DNA of 64,000 nucleotides from Chloroflexota bacterium (GTDB lineage: Bacteria > Chloroflexota > Dehalococcoidia > DSTF01 > RBG-16-68-14). The notes under the pieces were generated by a model. That model had not been told where the DNA came from and ran no database searches. It saw only the letters and a program-made list of their open reading frames with translations. Positions 15,323 to 24,718 of this stretch are shown here, in pieces. A program made the position numbers and the translations under genes. The DNA is taken from assembly GCA_029262675.1 (NCBI GenBank), contig JAJCYW010000020.1, forward strand, positions 1 to 64,000, written 5' to 3'. Numbering within the stretch: position 1 is the stretch's first letter; the number at the start of each line of letters is the position of its first letter.

Positions 15323-16368
15323 GGGAAACGGCCAGCCCATCCCGCTGCGTCCCGCGCCGCCAGCATCTCAATGAACCGCTGCACTAACCTCACCCTTTCG
15401 ATCTCCGCCCTCGTCCTCACCGCCTCGTCTGCCGTCCCTCCACCCGTAGAGAAGGAGTTGCCGAGGCCCTTGATCAACGGCAAGGCGGCGACGATTGACG
15501 GGAACAGCGGCGCGCCGTCCGGCCCCTGGAACCCGGCCAGCGTGATCGCCCCGCTCACCCGGCCTGCCATTTCAGATTCATTGATCGAAGCGCCGGGGAC
15601 AGTCTCCTCGAAGCTCTCCAGGAACTCCACACCATCAGCCCCGCCCGGGCACTCAGCAATAGGTACGTCCCTTTCGACTTGCTCGCCAAAAGGGCGGCGG
15701 GGATCATCTACAAGCCTCGTGTCCGGGCAGCCTATTATGTCTCTCACTCGTGGAAGGAGGGAGGCCGCAAGCTCAGTGCCGAAGAAGACGCCGGCGATGT
15801 CCGCGGAATTGTCAGGTGGCTCCTCAGCGGCGTCTGCGGCATCGGGTGGTTGTTCCGCCGGGGCTACGTCTTCCGGCGGCGCGGAGGCCAGGGCCGCCGC
15901 AAGCTCCTGGTCGATCTCCCGGGCCATGGCGATGACGCGCTGCTCGCTGTCGGCAGCATACAGCAACCCGCTTACGTCAACGAGAAACGGGCCTCGCGTG
16001 AAGATCACGCCGAAATCGTCGAAACCCAGAGAGAGCTGATAACCGCCTTCACCAATGGAGATGTCCGATGTGTTCGGTCCAACGAATGCCTGCATGTTCG
16101 CGACTGCTGTCGACGGGCTGTCATGCCTTGAGATTGAGGCACTGTACAGGCTGACGCCTGTTTCCGGATCCCGTCCGTAGTAGCCGACACAGGTCTCGGC
16201 GCCTGCCTGGATGCCGGGCTCAACGCGTTCAGCCCCCGCGGGCAGCATCTCACAGAGCACCTGAGGATCACCGACCTGTGCGCCAACCGGCGCGGACTGC
16301 GGCGCTCCGCCCAGCAGGACGAGCAACGCGAGAGCGAAGAGCAGAAGGGGACGGATCATTCTAAGCAA
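15319..16368 (-). CDS. Secreted or membrane-anchored hypothetical protein
   Basis: 349 residues with an N-terminal signal sequence (hydrophobic residues 5-22, then APQSAPVGAQ). The mature part has scattered Cys (LCEM, ETCVGYYG, GCPDTR, ECPGG) that may form disulfides outside the cell. A Pro/Asp/Ala-rich linker sits near 170-195. No catalytic signature is recognisable. It overlaps the following lipoprotein start by four bases and is probably co-transcribed and co-localised with it. Confidence 0.65.
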   Translation of the reverse strand: MLRMIRPLLLFALALLVLLGGAPQSAPVGAQVGDPQVLCEMLPAGAERVEPGIQAGAETCVGYYGRDPETGVSLYSASISRHDSPSTAVANMQAFVGPNTSDISIGEGGYQLSLGFDDFGVIFTRGPFLVDVSGLLYAADSEQRVIAMAREIDQELAAALASAPPEDVAPAEQPPDAADAAEEPPDNSADIAGVFFGTELAASLLPRVRDIIGCPDTRLVDDPRRPFGEQVERDVPIAECPGGADGVEFLESFEETVPGASINESEMAGRVSGAITLAGFQGPDGAPLFPSIVAALPLIKGLGNSFSTGGGTADEAVRTRAEIERVRLVQRFIEMLAARDAAGWAGRFP

Positions 16369-16638
16369 CTCGGGTCATTGCAGTGCAGGACGTCGACTTC
16401 ATTCTTGGCAGCGTCATGGTAAGCAGCGGCGCGTGCGGCGCGAGAGGACTTCCAGTGGCCGCCCACTCTAGCAGACTCTCGAAAAGGCGCATAGGGCCTA
16501 ATGGCCTGTTGACGCGGCCACGCAAAGAGGCCGGTGGGCCCGCTACGGTCGAGGAGGAGGTCGCCGGAACCGGCGGCCACGGGGTTCACGTTTCGAGTTG
16601 GAGCGGGAGACGAAGACGACGATACGCCCAGCGGGCGG

Positions 16639-18252
16639 TCACGCGCCTCTGGCAGCGTTGCTGCCACAAATATAGCCCCACGTCATCCCCAATGCGATTG
16701 TCGCGCCACCGCCGTAGTACGCTGGCCCGCCGGGGCTCGCCATGACGTTGCCCGCCGCGTAGAGTCCCGGGATGACGGCATCCTGCTCGTCGAGCAGCTG
16801 ACCGCGGGTATTCGTTCGCGGGCCGCCCTTGGTGCCGAGCGTCCCCTGGTGGACCGGCAGCGCGTAATACGGCGGCGTTTCTATTGACCCCATGCTCGGG
16901 TGCGCGGCGCCTATGTCGATCGGTGACTGATGGCGGCCGAAGTCCGGGTCCAGCACCTCTTGCACGAAGCCGTTCCACCGCACGACCGTCGCGGCCAGTC
17001 CCTCGGGATCGATGCCGGCCTCGCGCGCGAGCTCCTCCAGCGTATCGGCTCTTGGCAGCCACTCCGGGTCGGGGTCACCGGGCAGGACGGTGAGGACTGG
17101 GTAGCGTTTGCGGTATTGGCCGTCCAGGATCGCCCAGCACGGCAGGTTGCGGTACGCGCCGGTGTTCGCGTCGCGTTCGTCGAACACCTTGCCGAGCTCG
17201 TTGTAGGTCATCCCTTCGTTTGCGAAGCGTTCGCCACGCTGGTTGACGAGGATCGCGTGCGGGCAGGCGCGCTCCGGAATGACGAGCCGGTTTAGCTCGC
17301 GGCCGTTGTACGACTCGCCGGGGATAATCGCGGACGGCGATCCCCACACCTCGCCCATATTGCCGAGCGCGGCGCCGGCCTCGATCGCCATGAGGAGGCC
17401 GTCGCCCTCGTTTTGAGGCGGGCTGTTGGGATGGGAGGTCGGCCCTGGCAGGAAGCGGGCCTTCAGCGCGTCGTTCCACTCGAACCCGCCCGATGCCAAC
17501 ACGACGCCCTTACGTGCCCGCACGAGAAGATCGCCGTCAGGAGCTTCGGCGCGCAGGCCCGTGACGTAGCCGTCCTCCTGTACCAGTTCTCTCGCCCGTG
17601 TTTCCAGCCGGACCTGGACGTCCCGGTCGAGGCAGGCCTTCAGCAGCGCGCCGATAAGCGCATTGCCGCAGGTCGTCAGGCCTTGCTCCATGCGCTCCAC
17701 GATCAGATCTGGAGGAAAGTTCTGCGGCTGGACGTGCCCTTGATAGGTGAACACGATCTCTTGGAGGGTGAGGGGCATGAAGAAAAACGGGCTCGGGCGA
17801 AGCGCGGCTTCCCATGATCCGAGCTTGCGCTTGTCGAAGATCGCGGGCTCGAGGCTGCGGCCGCCCGGCATGGCGCCTCCTACTTGCATGTGATAGTCGG
17901 GGATCGTCCACGGCGTGAACGTCAGGGGCGTATGCTCTTCGAGGTAGCGCGCCATCTCGTGGGCGGTGTCGACGAACGTCTCGACGAGATAGTCGCCGGC
18001 CTGCCCGGCCGTAAGCGCCTGGCAGTACGCGAGCGCATCGTCGCGCGAGTCCGTCATACCTATCTCGGCCATGTGATCGTTCAGGGGCACCCAGACGCCG
18101 CCGCCGGAGACGGCCGTCGTGCCCCCGATCTTGTCGGAGCGTTCCAGGAGGGCGACCTGCGCGCCATGATCGCGTGCCAGGATGGCGGCCGCGAGGCCGG
18201 CGCCACCAGAGCCGACGACGACGACATCGACCTCGAGGTCCCAGTGTGTCAT
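16639..18252 (-). CDS. FAD-dependent dehydrogenase of the 3-ketosteroid-dehydrogenase/fumarate-reductase flavoprotein family
   Basis: 537 residues. The N-terminal Rossmann fold has VVVGSGGAGLAAA (about 11-23) and an acidic end at LLERSDKIGGTTAVSGGGVWVP, the pattern of KstD-like enzymes. The C-terminal FAD-contact signature is PGLYAAGNVMASPGGPAYYGGG (split here as PGLYAAGNVMAS and YYGGGATIALG, about 492-525). Such enzymes introduce a double bond next to a carbonyl in steroids or related ring ketones, or reduce such bonds. The exact substrate cannot be read from the sequence. It stands alone on the minus strand. In this group of bacteria paralogues of this family are often numerous. Confidence 0.8.
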   Translation of the reverse strand: MTHWDLEVDVVVVGSGGAGLAAAILARDHGAQVALLERSDKIGGTTAVSGGGVWVPLNDHMAEIGMTDSRDDALAYCQALTAGQAGDYLVETFVDTAHEMARYLEEHTPLTFTPWTIPDYHMQVGGAMPGGRSLEPAIFDKRKLGSWEAALRPSPFFFMPLTLQEIVFTYQGHVQPQNFPPDLIVERMEQGLTTCGNALIGALLKACLDRDVQVRLETRARELVQEDGYVTGLRAEAPDGDLLVRARKGVVLASGGFEWNDALKARFLPGPTSHPNSPPQNEGDGLLMAIEAGAALGNMGEVWGSPSAIIPGESYNGRELNRLVIPERACPHAILVNQRGERFANEGMTYNELGKVFDERDANTGAYRNLPCWAILDGQYRKRYPVLTVLPGDPDPEWLPRADTLEELAREAGIDPEGLAATVVRWNGFVQEVLDPDFGRHQSPIDIGAAHPSMGSIETPPYYALPVHQGTLGTKGGPRTNTRGQLLDEQDAVIPGLYAAGNVMASPGGPAYYGGGATIALGMTWGYICGSNAARGA

Positions 18253-18424
18253 GGAGCGCCGACCAGTCTACGGGCGGGCGACGTGGCTGGAAACGAGCCG
18301 CAGATGTCTACACCGGCGCGGTTTCTGGCCGAACGAAACGCTTCCACCGTGTCCTCCCTAACCACGTCCGTTAGTTCACTACGCGATAGCAGGGTCCGCT
18401 GACGCGCCAATATGGCGAACTACT

Positions 18425-18751
18425 TCACTCCTGGCGGTTGCGGTACTCGATCAAGCGCTGCGCTAGACGTTCAACTAACTCGCTAAGCTCGCGTCGAGGA
18501 ATGGCGGAGCGAGCGCAGTTGAGGCATGTGAACTCCTCATCTGCATCGATGCTGAGGTAGCCTCCACAATACGCACAACGCGTTCCCGGCATGATCCTCG
18601 CGGAATGGTCCTCGTGCAGGATCGTATCCAGCTCGGGCCATTCTTCGTTGCTCACGGCGCGCGCGTTCCGGCTCGCGAGCTCTCGGTTGAGGAGGCTTAT
18701 GACTGGCCGTACAGCGGCGGCGAGTGAAACTACGAAACCAGCTCTCTTCAT
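18425..18751 (-). CDS. Small zinc-ribbon protein
   Basis: 108 residues from ATG 18751. It has a hydrophobic patch near the N-terminus (FVVSLAAAV), an acidic middle and a clear zinc ribbon (CAYCGG...CLNCAR, about 60-80), then a charged helix (ELSELVERLAQRLIEYRNRQ). The start was chosen because a TACAAT -10 box lies six bases upstream, which would give a leaderless transcript. Longer in-frame starts give unconserved-looking sequence. No family is recognised. Confidence 0.5.
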   Translation of the reverse strand: MKRAGFVVSLAAAVRPVISLLNRELASRNARAVSNEEWPELDTILHEDHSARIMPGTRCAYCGGYLSIDADEEFTCLNCARSAIPRRELSELVERLAQRLIEYRNRQE

Positions 18752-18785
18752 GGTTAGATTGTACCAGGAGAGTTGTAGTGCCCAA
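18752..18785 (-). promoter_or_regulatory. Putative promoter for a leaderless message
   Basis: Read on the minus strand, TTGGGC (18785-18780), a 16-base spacer, TACAAT (18763-18758) and six bases lead directly to the ATG at 18751. The -10 is good and the -35 is weak. No ribosome-binding site is present between them and the start. Confidence 0.4.
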
Positions 18786-18978
18786 GCCGGCGTCGCACGA
18801 ATTGCCGAACTTGTTTTCCCGGGAGGAACGGCGGACCGGAACGTCAATGTGGTTCTTCACGGACGCAACCGGCCGATTCAACGTGTTGGGTGACGGTGAG
18901 CCGCACAACTATCACGGTGGGACAACGACGCAGGCGTAATCAGCAGGGAAGGGCGGCGAGCTGCGCTTGTCGCCCGAT

Positions 18979-21744
18979 CTAGGCTGGCTCCACGTCCACG
19001 CGGAATGCCCTGTCGATCGGTGCTGGCTGCCACTGGGTCGTCCAGAATCGCAGGTGGCCTTCGCCGCCGGCGAAGTGCAGCCACTTGACCATGCCCGGCT
19101 CTACCTCGGCGGCGTGGTTCCAGTCGATGTGCTGGTACGGCTCCCAGCCGTTGTAGCTGATCACCTGTCCCGGCCGGACGGTGCCGGAGACTTTTGCGTC
19201 CGCTTGGAACGACGATACGTCGTTGTACAGCCGGACCGGGGCGCCGTTCCGGATCCCTCGCGCTTTCGCGTCCGCGCTGTTGATGAGGACGCTGGGCCCG
19301 CCGCGGTGCGTCTCGAGCATGAGCCGGTCTGCCTGGTTCATGGAGTGGATGCTCCAGCGCGAGTGTCCGCTCGTCAGCACCAGCGGGTAGTCGCCGCCCA
19401 TCGGCGGGTTTTCCTTGTGGATGGGAAGCGCTTCGTCCGCTTCGATGAACCAGGGATGGTCGATGTAGAACTGGGCGCGCCGGGCCAGCGTCGGGTAGGG
19501 CAGACCCCGCTCGACGTGGTGGCGGAGCGCCGCGTGGGTTTCGTCCGGCCGCAGGTCCGCCGCCTGCACGGCGGCGAACGGCGTGATCCCCCAGTCGACA
19601 AAGCGCACGTAGCCCTTCTCCCGGAACGTTTCGAGCGTCGTATCTTCGGGCACGGTGCCGACCTCTGCCGTGTCGAGCACCATCTCCTCTAGCACCTGCT
19701 CCGTTCGCTCAAACGCTCCATTCGCGGTGAAGTACGCTGCGAGGTCGTCGAGGCGGTGGGGCGTGCCGCGGGAGTCCGTGTACTCAACGAAACCCCGCGC
19801 CTTCGCTCGCTCCTCTATCTTTCGCGCCAGGTCGACAAATACATCCCACTCCGGCCGCGCCTCTCCGGCGGGCTCCACGACGGCGTCGGAGAAGGTGAGT
19901 AGCAGCGTTTGTGGTGAGGGCTGGGCGAAGCCCGGCTTCTCGTACGGTGCGGCAGCGGGAAGCAGCACGTCGGCCTGTTGGGTGGAGGCCGTCATCCGCC
20001 AGTCCATGCAGACGTGGAGCGCCAAGGCATCGAAGAGTGGGGCGTGCGCTTCGCGGCCCCCGCGCATCCTGCGCGCCCAGTTGGTGCCGATCTCGAAGAG
20101 CACGCGGGGCGTGTGCGCTTCGCCCAGACGATCTGGCCCGCGCCACCAACCTTGCTCTTCGGCATCGCGGACGTACTCCTCCAGCGGACGCTGCATCGTT
20201 GGGTCAGACCATTCGTCGCGCGCCCAGCGCTCAGGGAGCTTGCTGTGATGACGCCAGAGGAAAGCGGGCACGATAGCGTGGCCCGTCGCAGTACCGGCCT
20301 GCTGGAGTTGAATGGCTGCGGCCGCATCGGTCAGGCCTGGATCAGCTTCCTGCATGCTCTTGACGATCATGCCGCGACCGTTGAGGATGCCCTGGATGCC
20401 TTTGCGTCCTGGCGCTCCTTTCATAGGGAAGAGGAACGCGCCATCGAACATGCCGGTGACGGCCACGCCGAGCCCAGTGCCCTTCTTGCCCCAGTTGCCC
20501 GTCAGCGCCAGCAGCAGGCACATGGATCGCTCCATCAGGTCGCCGTGGTAGTACTTGGCTGAGTTGAAGCCGAGAAGGATGCTAGTGCGTTTCGAGGCGA
20601 CTTTCCGCGCCATGAGCCTCACGGTCTCCGGATGCACGCCGGAAACGTCGGAGACGTCTTCTGGGTTGTAGTCGGCGAGCCGGTCGCGGAGCAGGTCGAA
20701 CGCCGGCCGCACCTCGACGGCTTCTCCGTTGGCGAGCGTGGCCGTGAACGTCCCTGCCAGCGCAGCCGTCTCATTTGGTTCGAGCGCCTCGCGAGAGGCG
20801 GGCTCGAGGGCCTGTCGCTCTTCCGACCACAGGTAGAACTGGTCGGGCCGCCCGCCCTCTTCGACGTCGGCGCCGCGCAGGAAGCGGTCGGTATCGCTGC
20901 GGACCAGGAAGGGCAGGTCTGTTTGCGATCGAACGAATGCCTCGTCCATGAGCCCTTCGTCGACGATGACGCGCGCCATCGCCAGCGCCAGAGCGGCGTC
21001 GGCGCCCGGTCGCACACTGATGTGGTAATCGGCATGGATAGCGGACGGGCTGTAGTCCGGTGCGATGGTTGCCACCTCCGCGCCGCCGTAACGCCCTTCG
21101 GCGACGAAGTGGTAGTGGGGGATGGCCGTGTAGACCGGGTTCCGGTGCCAGATCAGCATGAGCTCGCTGTGGAACCAATCGTCAAAGCTGCTGGCCGACG
21201 CCGCCTGCCCGTAGGTGAGATACATGCCGACGCTGAAGTCGCCGATGTCGCCGTTGGTGTCGGTGGTCGCGCCGCCGATGCGATTGATCAGCTTCTCGAA
21301 CAAGAAACCCGCGGTCAGCCCGCCCTCGCCGGCCGTCCCGGCTTGGAGAATCGCCTCCGGCCCCTCTGCCTCGATCGCGTCGATGACGCCGTCGGCGATC
21401 TCGGTCAGCGCCTCGTCCCAGGATATGCGCTCCCAGTCACCGCTGCCGCGTTCGCCGCGCCGGCGCATCGGGTATCGGAGGCGGGTCGGCGCGTCGAGCA
21501 TCTCGCTCCAGGCGGCGCCCTTCTGGCAGCCCATGGGGTTCATATCCGGCACGCCCTCTTCGATTGGCTCGAAGGTTCCGGCGGGCTCCTGCCAGACCAC
21601 GCGGCCGTCCTTGACGAAAACCCGGTACGGGCAACTCCCGGGCGAGCAGTTGATGCAGTGCGTAGCCCACTTGGCTTCATCCGACCGGATGCGCCGCCGA
21701 TAGCGTTCTTCAGGGCTTGCGACTGGTTGCTCTGGCTCAGGCAT
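18979..21744 (-). CDS. Molybdopterin oxidoreductase, DMSO-reductase superfamily (type II-like) catalytic subunit
   Basis: 921 residues. The N-terminal iron-sulfur region reads THCINCSPGSCPYRVFVKDG then MNPMGCQKGA. This His-Cys-Cys...Cys layout is that of type II enzymes (nitrate, selenate, perchlorate reductases, ethylbenzene dehydrogenase). The core has WDEALTEIAD, GDIGDFSVG (candidate Mo-ligand Asp region) and a C-terminal molybdopterin-dinucleotide domain (VLTSGHSRWSIHSMN, then IRNGAPVRLYND). I see no twin-arginine signal, so it may be cytoplasmic or exported with a partner. No beta (Fe-S) or gamma subunit gene adjoins it. It overlaps the ArsR gene by eight bases, so it is likely controlled by it. 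Substrate is unknown. Confidence 0.8.
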   Translation of the reverse strand: MPEPEQPVASPEERYRRRIRSDEAKWATHCINCSPGSCPYRVFVKDGRVVWQEPAGTFEPIEEGVPDMNPMGCQKGAAWSEMLDAPTRLRYPMRRRGERGSGDWERISWDEALTEIADGVIDAIEAEGPEAILQAGTAGEGGLTAGFLFEKLINRIGGATTDTNGDIGDFSVGMYLTYGQAASASSFDDWFHSELMLIWHRNPVYTAIPHYHFVAEGRYGGAEVATIAPDYSPSAIHADYHISVRPGADAALALAMARVIVDEGLMDEAFVRSQTDLPFLVRSDTDRFLRGADVEEGGRPDQFYLWSEERQALEPASREALEPNETAALAGTFTATLANGEAVEVRPAFDLLRDRLADYNPEDVSDVSGVHPETVRLMARKVASKRTSILLGFNSAKYYHGDLMERSMCLLLALTGNWGKKGTGLGVAVTGMFDGAFLFPMKGAPGRKGIQGILNGRGMIVKSMQEADPGLTDAAAAIQLQQAGTATGHAIVPAFLWRHHSKLPERWARDEWSDPTMQRPLEEYVRDAEEQGWWRGPDRLGEAHTPRVLFEIGTNWARRMRGGREAHAPLFDALALHVCMDWRMTASTQQADVLLPAAAPYEKPGFAQPSPQTLLLTFSDAVVEPAGEARPEWDVFVDLARKIEERAKARGFVEYTDSRGTPHRLDDLAAYFTANGAFERTEQVLEEMVLDTAEVGTVPEDTTLETFREKGYVRFVDWGITPFAAVQAADLRPDETHAALRHHVERGLPYPTLARRAQFYIDHPWFIEADEALPIHKENPPMGGDYPLVLTSGHSRWSIHSMNQADRLMLETHRGGPSVLINSADAKARGIRNGAPVRLYNDVSSFQADAKVSGTVRPGQVISYNGWEPYQHIDWNHAAEVEPGMVKWLHFAGGEGHLRFWTTQWQPAPIDRAFRVDVEPA

Positions 21745-22099
21745 TGTTCATCGCCTCTCTCTTTGATGCGCCGGCCTGGCGGGCGTCAGGCTCCGGACAG
21801 CAGATATCGAGAAACTCCAGGAACGACTCCAGCGACCGCGTGATGAAGTCGCGGTTGATCGTGTAGTAGACGTGCTTCCCTTCCTTTCGGGAGGTGAGCA
21901 CTTTGCTGTGCCGCATGACGGACAAATGGTACGAGACCGCCGGGCGCGAGAGCGGCTGGCAGCGGGCGGCGATGTCTGAGGCTGGCAACTCCCAAGAGCG
22001 GGCCTCGAAGAACGCCTGAAGAACCCGCTGTCGCTGCGGATCAGCAAGAGCGGTGAGGAGGTCGCTTACAGACTCCGGAACGCTGGGTGATGTGTCCAT
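21737..22099 (-). CDS. ArsR-family winged-helix regulator
   Basis: 120 residues. The fold is LLTALADPQRQRVLQAFFEA, then recognition region SRPAVSYHLSVMRHSKVL (about 51-68) and wing SRKEGKHVYYTIN. The classic ELCVCDL metal site is absent. The only Cys are in AARC and in ICCPEPD near the C-terminus, so any metal sensing would use a non-standard site. It is first in a two-gene unit with the molybdopterin oxidoreductase (8-base overlap) and probably autoregulates it. A TGTCCA-TA-TGTCCA repeat spans its start region (about 22097-22112). Confidence 0.82.
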   Translation of the reverse strand: MDTSPSVPESVSDLLTALADPQRQRVLQAFFEARSWELPASDIAARCQPLSRPAVSYHLSVMRHSKVLTSRKEGKHVYYTINRDFITRSLESFLEFLDICCPEPDARQAGASKREAMNNA

Positions 22100-22236
22100 A
22101 TGTCCAAACAGGTTGAATTATGGCGTCTCGGAATAGGGATCGCTAGGGCCGTATGGCAGGTTCTGGGGAAGTTGCGTGGCGTTTGAGGATGGAGAGGCGG
22201 GCGATGTTGTCTGTGCCTGACTGGGAGCTGGAACTG

Positions 22237-22818
22237 TTACACGGGTGTCGCCGCGAGCGCGGCGATCTTCAGAACCGTGTTCCAGTTCCGGCCGGTGCCG
22301 CGCGTGCCAAGCTTGTCTTCGATGAGGCTGAGCGCAAGGCGGGAGCGGCCGATGCCTGCTGGATAGACGACGTAGAGCTGCTTACCGTCGGCCCTCACGA
22401 CTTCCGGCCCCTCGATTGCAGCCTGCAATGCGCTTACGGCAGGAGCGCCGGGCGTGTCCTTCAGGAATATGACGACCAGATGGCTAAGATCGCTCTCAGC
22501 TTCGTCCGGAAAGGGGTTGCGTGTGATAATCGCGTCCAATTCTCTCCTTGCGCGGACGAAGAACGTAGTGTCGAGGTTCAGGCGCTGTCTAGCCTTCGCT
22601 TCCAGCAGGCGCTCAAGGTCAGCGTTCGTTCGGCCATCGCTACGGAATATGAGATTGCCCGTCTGGAGTATGGATCGCGCGTCGTGGAAACCGAGCGCTG
22701 CGATGAAGTCGCGCACGTCAGCCATTGCGATCTTCTTGTGTCCACCAACGTTGATGGCTCGTAGCAGCGCGATGTGTGTCGTGGCCCCGCCCGGGGGTTG
22801 GCGCTCCGCCCTAGCCAT
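22237..22818 (-). CDS. DUF1697 domain protein
   Basis: 193 residues from ATG 22818. The pattern THIALLRAINVGGHKKIAM...DVRDFIAALGFHDARSILQTGNLIF matches DUF1697 proteins. They are small cytoplasmic proteins of unknown biochemical activity and are widespread in soil and marine bacteria. The C-terminus RNWNTVLKIAAL is the usual family end. The longer reading upstream is an Arg-rich shadow of the preceding gene. The chosen ATG overlaps that gene's stop by eight bases, supporting coupling. Confidence 0.75.
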   Translation of the reverse strand: MARAERQPPGGATTHIALLRAINVGGHKKIAMADVRDFIAALGFHDARSILQTGNLIFRSDGRTNADLERLLEAKARQRLNLDTTFFVRARRELDAIITRNPFPDEAESDLSHLVVIFLKDTPGAPAVSALQAAIEGPEVVRADGKQLYVVYPAGIGRSRLALSLIEDKLGTRGTGRNWNTVLKIAALAATPV

Positions 22819-23506
22819 CGACGTCTTCGGCCCACCCTTCCGGCGCGTCTGGTGACCAGACGATGCCGAGAAGGGCGTCGCCGCGGGCGCGGTCGACAGG
22901 GCGGAAGATCTCCCACTCCTCCTCTTCCACCTCGATTTCGACGACTGGGTAGCCAATCGGCTTGCCGGAGCCCACGCAAACGAACGTCTCCGGGTCGAAT
23001 CTCTCGACGCCATAGATGTCCGCGACGGCCTGCCCGACCTCCTGCTGCCACGGCGTGGGCGGGCCGTTCGGATTAGGCACAACGTTGGGTCGGGACGCTA
23101 ACATCCTGAACGCGCCGGGGTGGGCCATGCGACCGCAACTCAGCATGCGTTCCGGAGAGTGAATGTCTCCCGCAAAGACCGCGCGCCCTTCCAGCGCGCC
23201 AAATAGGCCCAGGCGGCGGAAGTCGGGCAAGACGCAGCAGAGGCCGCCCAACGTCAGCGTCTGCTGCGGCAGGCGCGGCAGGTCGGCGATCACGCCGTCG
23301 GCGATGCCGAAGCCGGCGGGTCGACCGTCGCGCCAGGCGAACGAGACGTGGCGCAGCCGCGTCAATGACTTCTCGAGATGCTCGTGGTTTGCCTCTGTAT
23401 AGCAGGCGTCGAACAGGTCGTGCATGAGCGCACGGTCCTTCGCGGTTACGCTCGCGGTGGGGACCGTCTTGAACTCGAAACCGCTGATGTCGAGTTGGGG
23501 TTGCAC
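22811..23506 (-). CDS. GNAT-like acyltransferase paralogue 1
   Basis: 231 residues. A FEFKTVPTASVTAKDRALMHDLFDACY N-terminus (shown here as FEFKTVPTAS and MHDLFDACY) leads to a beta strand and CCVLPDFRRLGLFGAL (about 93-108). The latter is the acetyl-CoA loop pattern of GNAT folds (RRxGxF). The C-terminal part (GSGKPIGYPVVEIEVEEEEW and FRPVDRARGDALLGIVW) is shared with the next gene, so the two are tandem duplicates. The acceptor is unknown. It overlaps the DUF1697 gene start. Confidence 0.6.
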   Translation of the reverse strand: MQPQLDISGFEFKTVPTASVTAKDRALMHDLFDACYTEANHEHLEKSLTRLRHVSFAWRDGRPAGFGIADGVIADLPRLPQQTLTLGGLCCVLPDFRRLGLFGALEGRAVFAGDIHSPERMLSCGRMAHPGAFRMLASRPNVVPNPNGPPTPWQQEVGQAVADIYGVERFDPETFVCVGSGKPIGYPVVEIEVEEEEWEIFRPVDRARGDALLGIVWSPDAPEGWAEDVDG

Positions 23507-23561
23507 GTCACGCTTCTCCTATGACTGATCGTACCACGGTGTAGCCTGGATGCCGCACACG

Positions 23562-24266
23562 CTACCAGCCGGGCGGCGCGCTCGGAATCCACACCATGCT
23601 AAGGAGCGAATCTCCGCGATCGCGGTCGACCGGCCTGAACAGCTCCCACTCCTCAGGCTCTACGTCGATCTCCAGGATCGGGTAGCCGATTGGCTTGCCA
23701 CTTCCCGTGCAGGCGAACGTCAGCGGGTCGAAGGCGACAACGCCATACGCGTTCGCGATTACTTGCCCGACCTTTTGCTGCCATGGCGTGGGCGGGCAGC
23801 CCCGCCGCGGTACTACGCTCTCGTTGCGGAGAAAGACTCTGAAGCCGGCCGGATGGGCCGAACGGCCGCAGAGGAGCGTGCGCTCGTGTCCTCCCGGCGC
23901 GCTGGCCCGGGTGCTGGCCCGGGTGCTGGCGATGATACTGCGCTGTCCCAGCTCGGCAACCAGCCCCCTTCTGCGAAACTCCGGCATGACGCAGGTCAGG
24001 CCCCCCAAGACCACAGCCGCTAGCGGCAGGCACGGCAGGTCCATGAGGCGGACCTCGCCCAAGCCGAAGCCCACGGGCGTCTCGTCGTGAAACGCGAGCG
24101 ACGCGAAGCTGAGCCGGGCCATGGTGTCCTCGAGATAAGCGTGATCGGCCTGCCGGTAACAGGAATCGAACAGCCCGAACATGATCGCCCGGTCTTCGTC
24201 CGACAGGCTATCAGTAGCCAGCGTCTTGAACTCGATGTCCGCGATGTCCCGTTTGTCGTTCATCAT
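23562..24266 (-). CDS. GNAT-like acyltransferase paralogue 2
   Basis: 234 residues, collinear with the gene at 22811. Shared stretches include LGGLTCVMPEFRRRGLV (GNAT coenzyme loop), PPTPWQQKVGQ and GSGKPIGYPILEID. It carries a short inserted repeat (STRASTRASAPGG around 112) coded by three near-identical 12-bp units (around 23904-23937), a likely slippage product absent from the paralogue. Both lie in tandem with 55 bases between. Substrate unknown. Confidence 0.6.
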   Translation of the reverse strand: MMNDKRDIADIEFKTLATDSLSDEDRAIMFGLFDSCYRQADHAYLEDTMARLSFASLAFHDETPVGFGLGEVRLMDLPCLPLAAVVLGGLTCVMPEFRRRGLVAELGQRSIIASTRASTRASAPGGHERTLLCGRSAHPAGFRVFLRNESVVPRRGCPPTPWQQKVGQVIANAYGVVAFDPLTFACTGSGKPIGYPILEIDVEPEEWELFRPVDRDRGDSLLSMVWIPSAPPGW

Positions 24267-24451
24267 GGCTGCGCGTACGTACCGACGATCGTATCAGCGT
24301 GGCTGGCCCAGGGAACCTGCCGTTTGGCACGTGTACTCCGCCGGAGGAGTGACATCCAACCTGATTTCGCGATTCGAGCCTAATGGCTCTAGACGTGCCG
24401 GCCCGCGTTCGCCTAGGATCATGGCAAATCTTTCTTGGCAGGAGGTACGGT

Positions 24452-24718
24452 ATGAAGAAGATTGTTGGTCTAATTGTGCTCGGCGCTGCAATCGTTGGAA
24501 TTGGGAAGGCGGTCTCAGCCGGCCGGCAGGGCGGCCTGGTGGAGAAAATGGAGGCGTTCATGGAGGGCTGCCCGCCGATTCAGGCGATGCGCAGGCTGGA
24601 GGAACAGAACAGCGAGGTGATCAGCCTGCTCCGGGACCAGAATGCTCTATTGCGCAGCCAGAGTCCGCCGCAGGAGTCCGTCGCCGAATCTGCCTCCGGC
24701 GGGACGTTCGCCTCGTAA
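24452..24718 (+). CDS. Small membrane-anchored protein
   Basis: 88 residues. An N-terminal MKKIVGLIVLGAAIVGIGKA helix anchors it, followed by an amphipathic/coiled segment (MRRLEEQNSEVISLLRDQNALLR). The start ATG 24452 has an excellent AGGAGGT seven bases upstream; longer in-frame starts lack one. A 43-residue protein at 61000 begins in a very similar way. Function is unknown. Confidence 0.6.
   Translation: MKKIVGLIVLGAAIVGIGKAVSAGRQGGLVEKMEAFMEGCPPIQAMRRLEEQNSEVISLLRDQNALLRSQSPPQESVAESASGGTFAS

Noticed and set aside
18979..21744. Arsenite oxidase (AioA) because of the ArsR neighbour
   Set aside because: The Fe-S motif and domain layout look like type II DMSO-reductase enzymes and no Rieske subunit gene is present.
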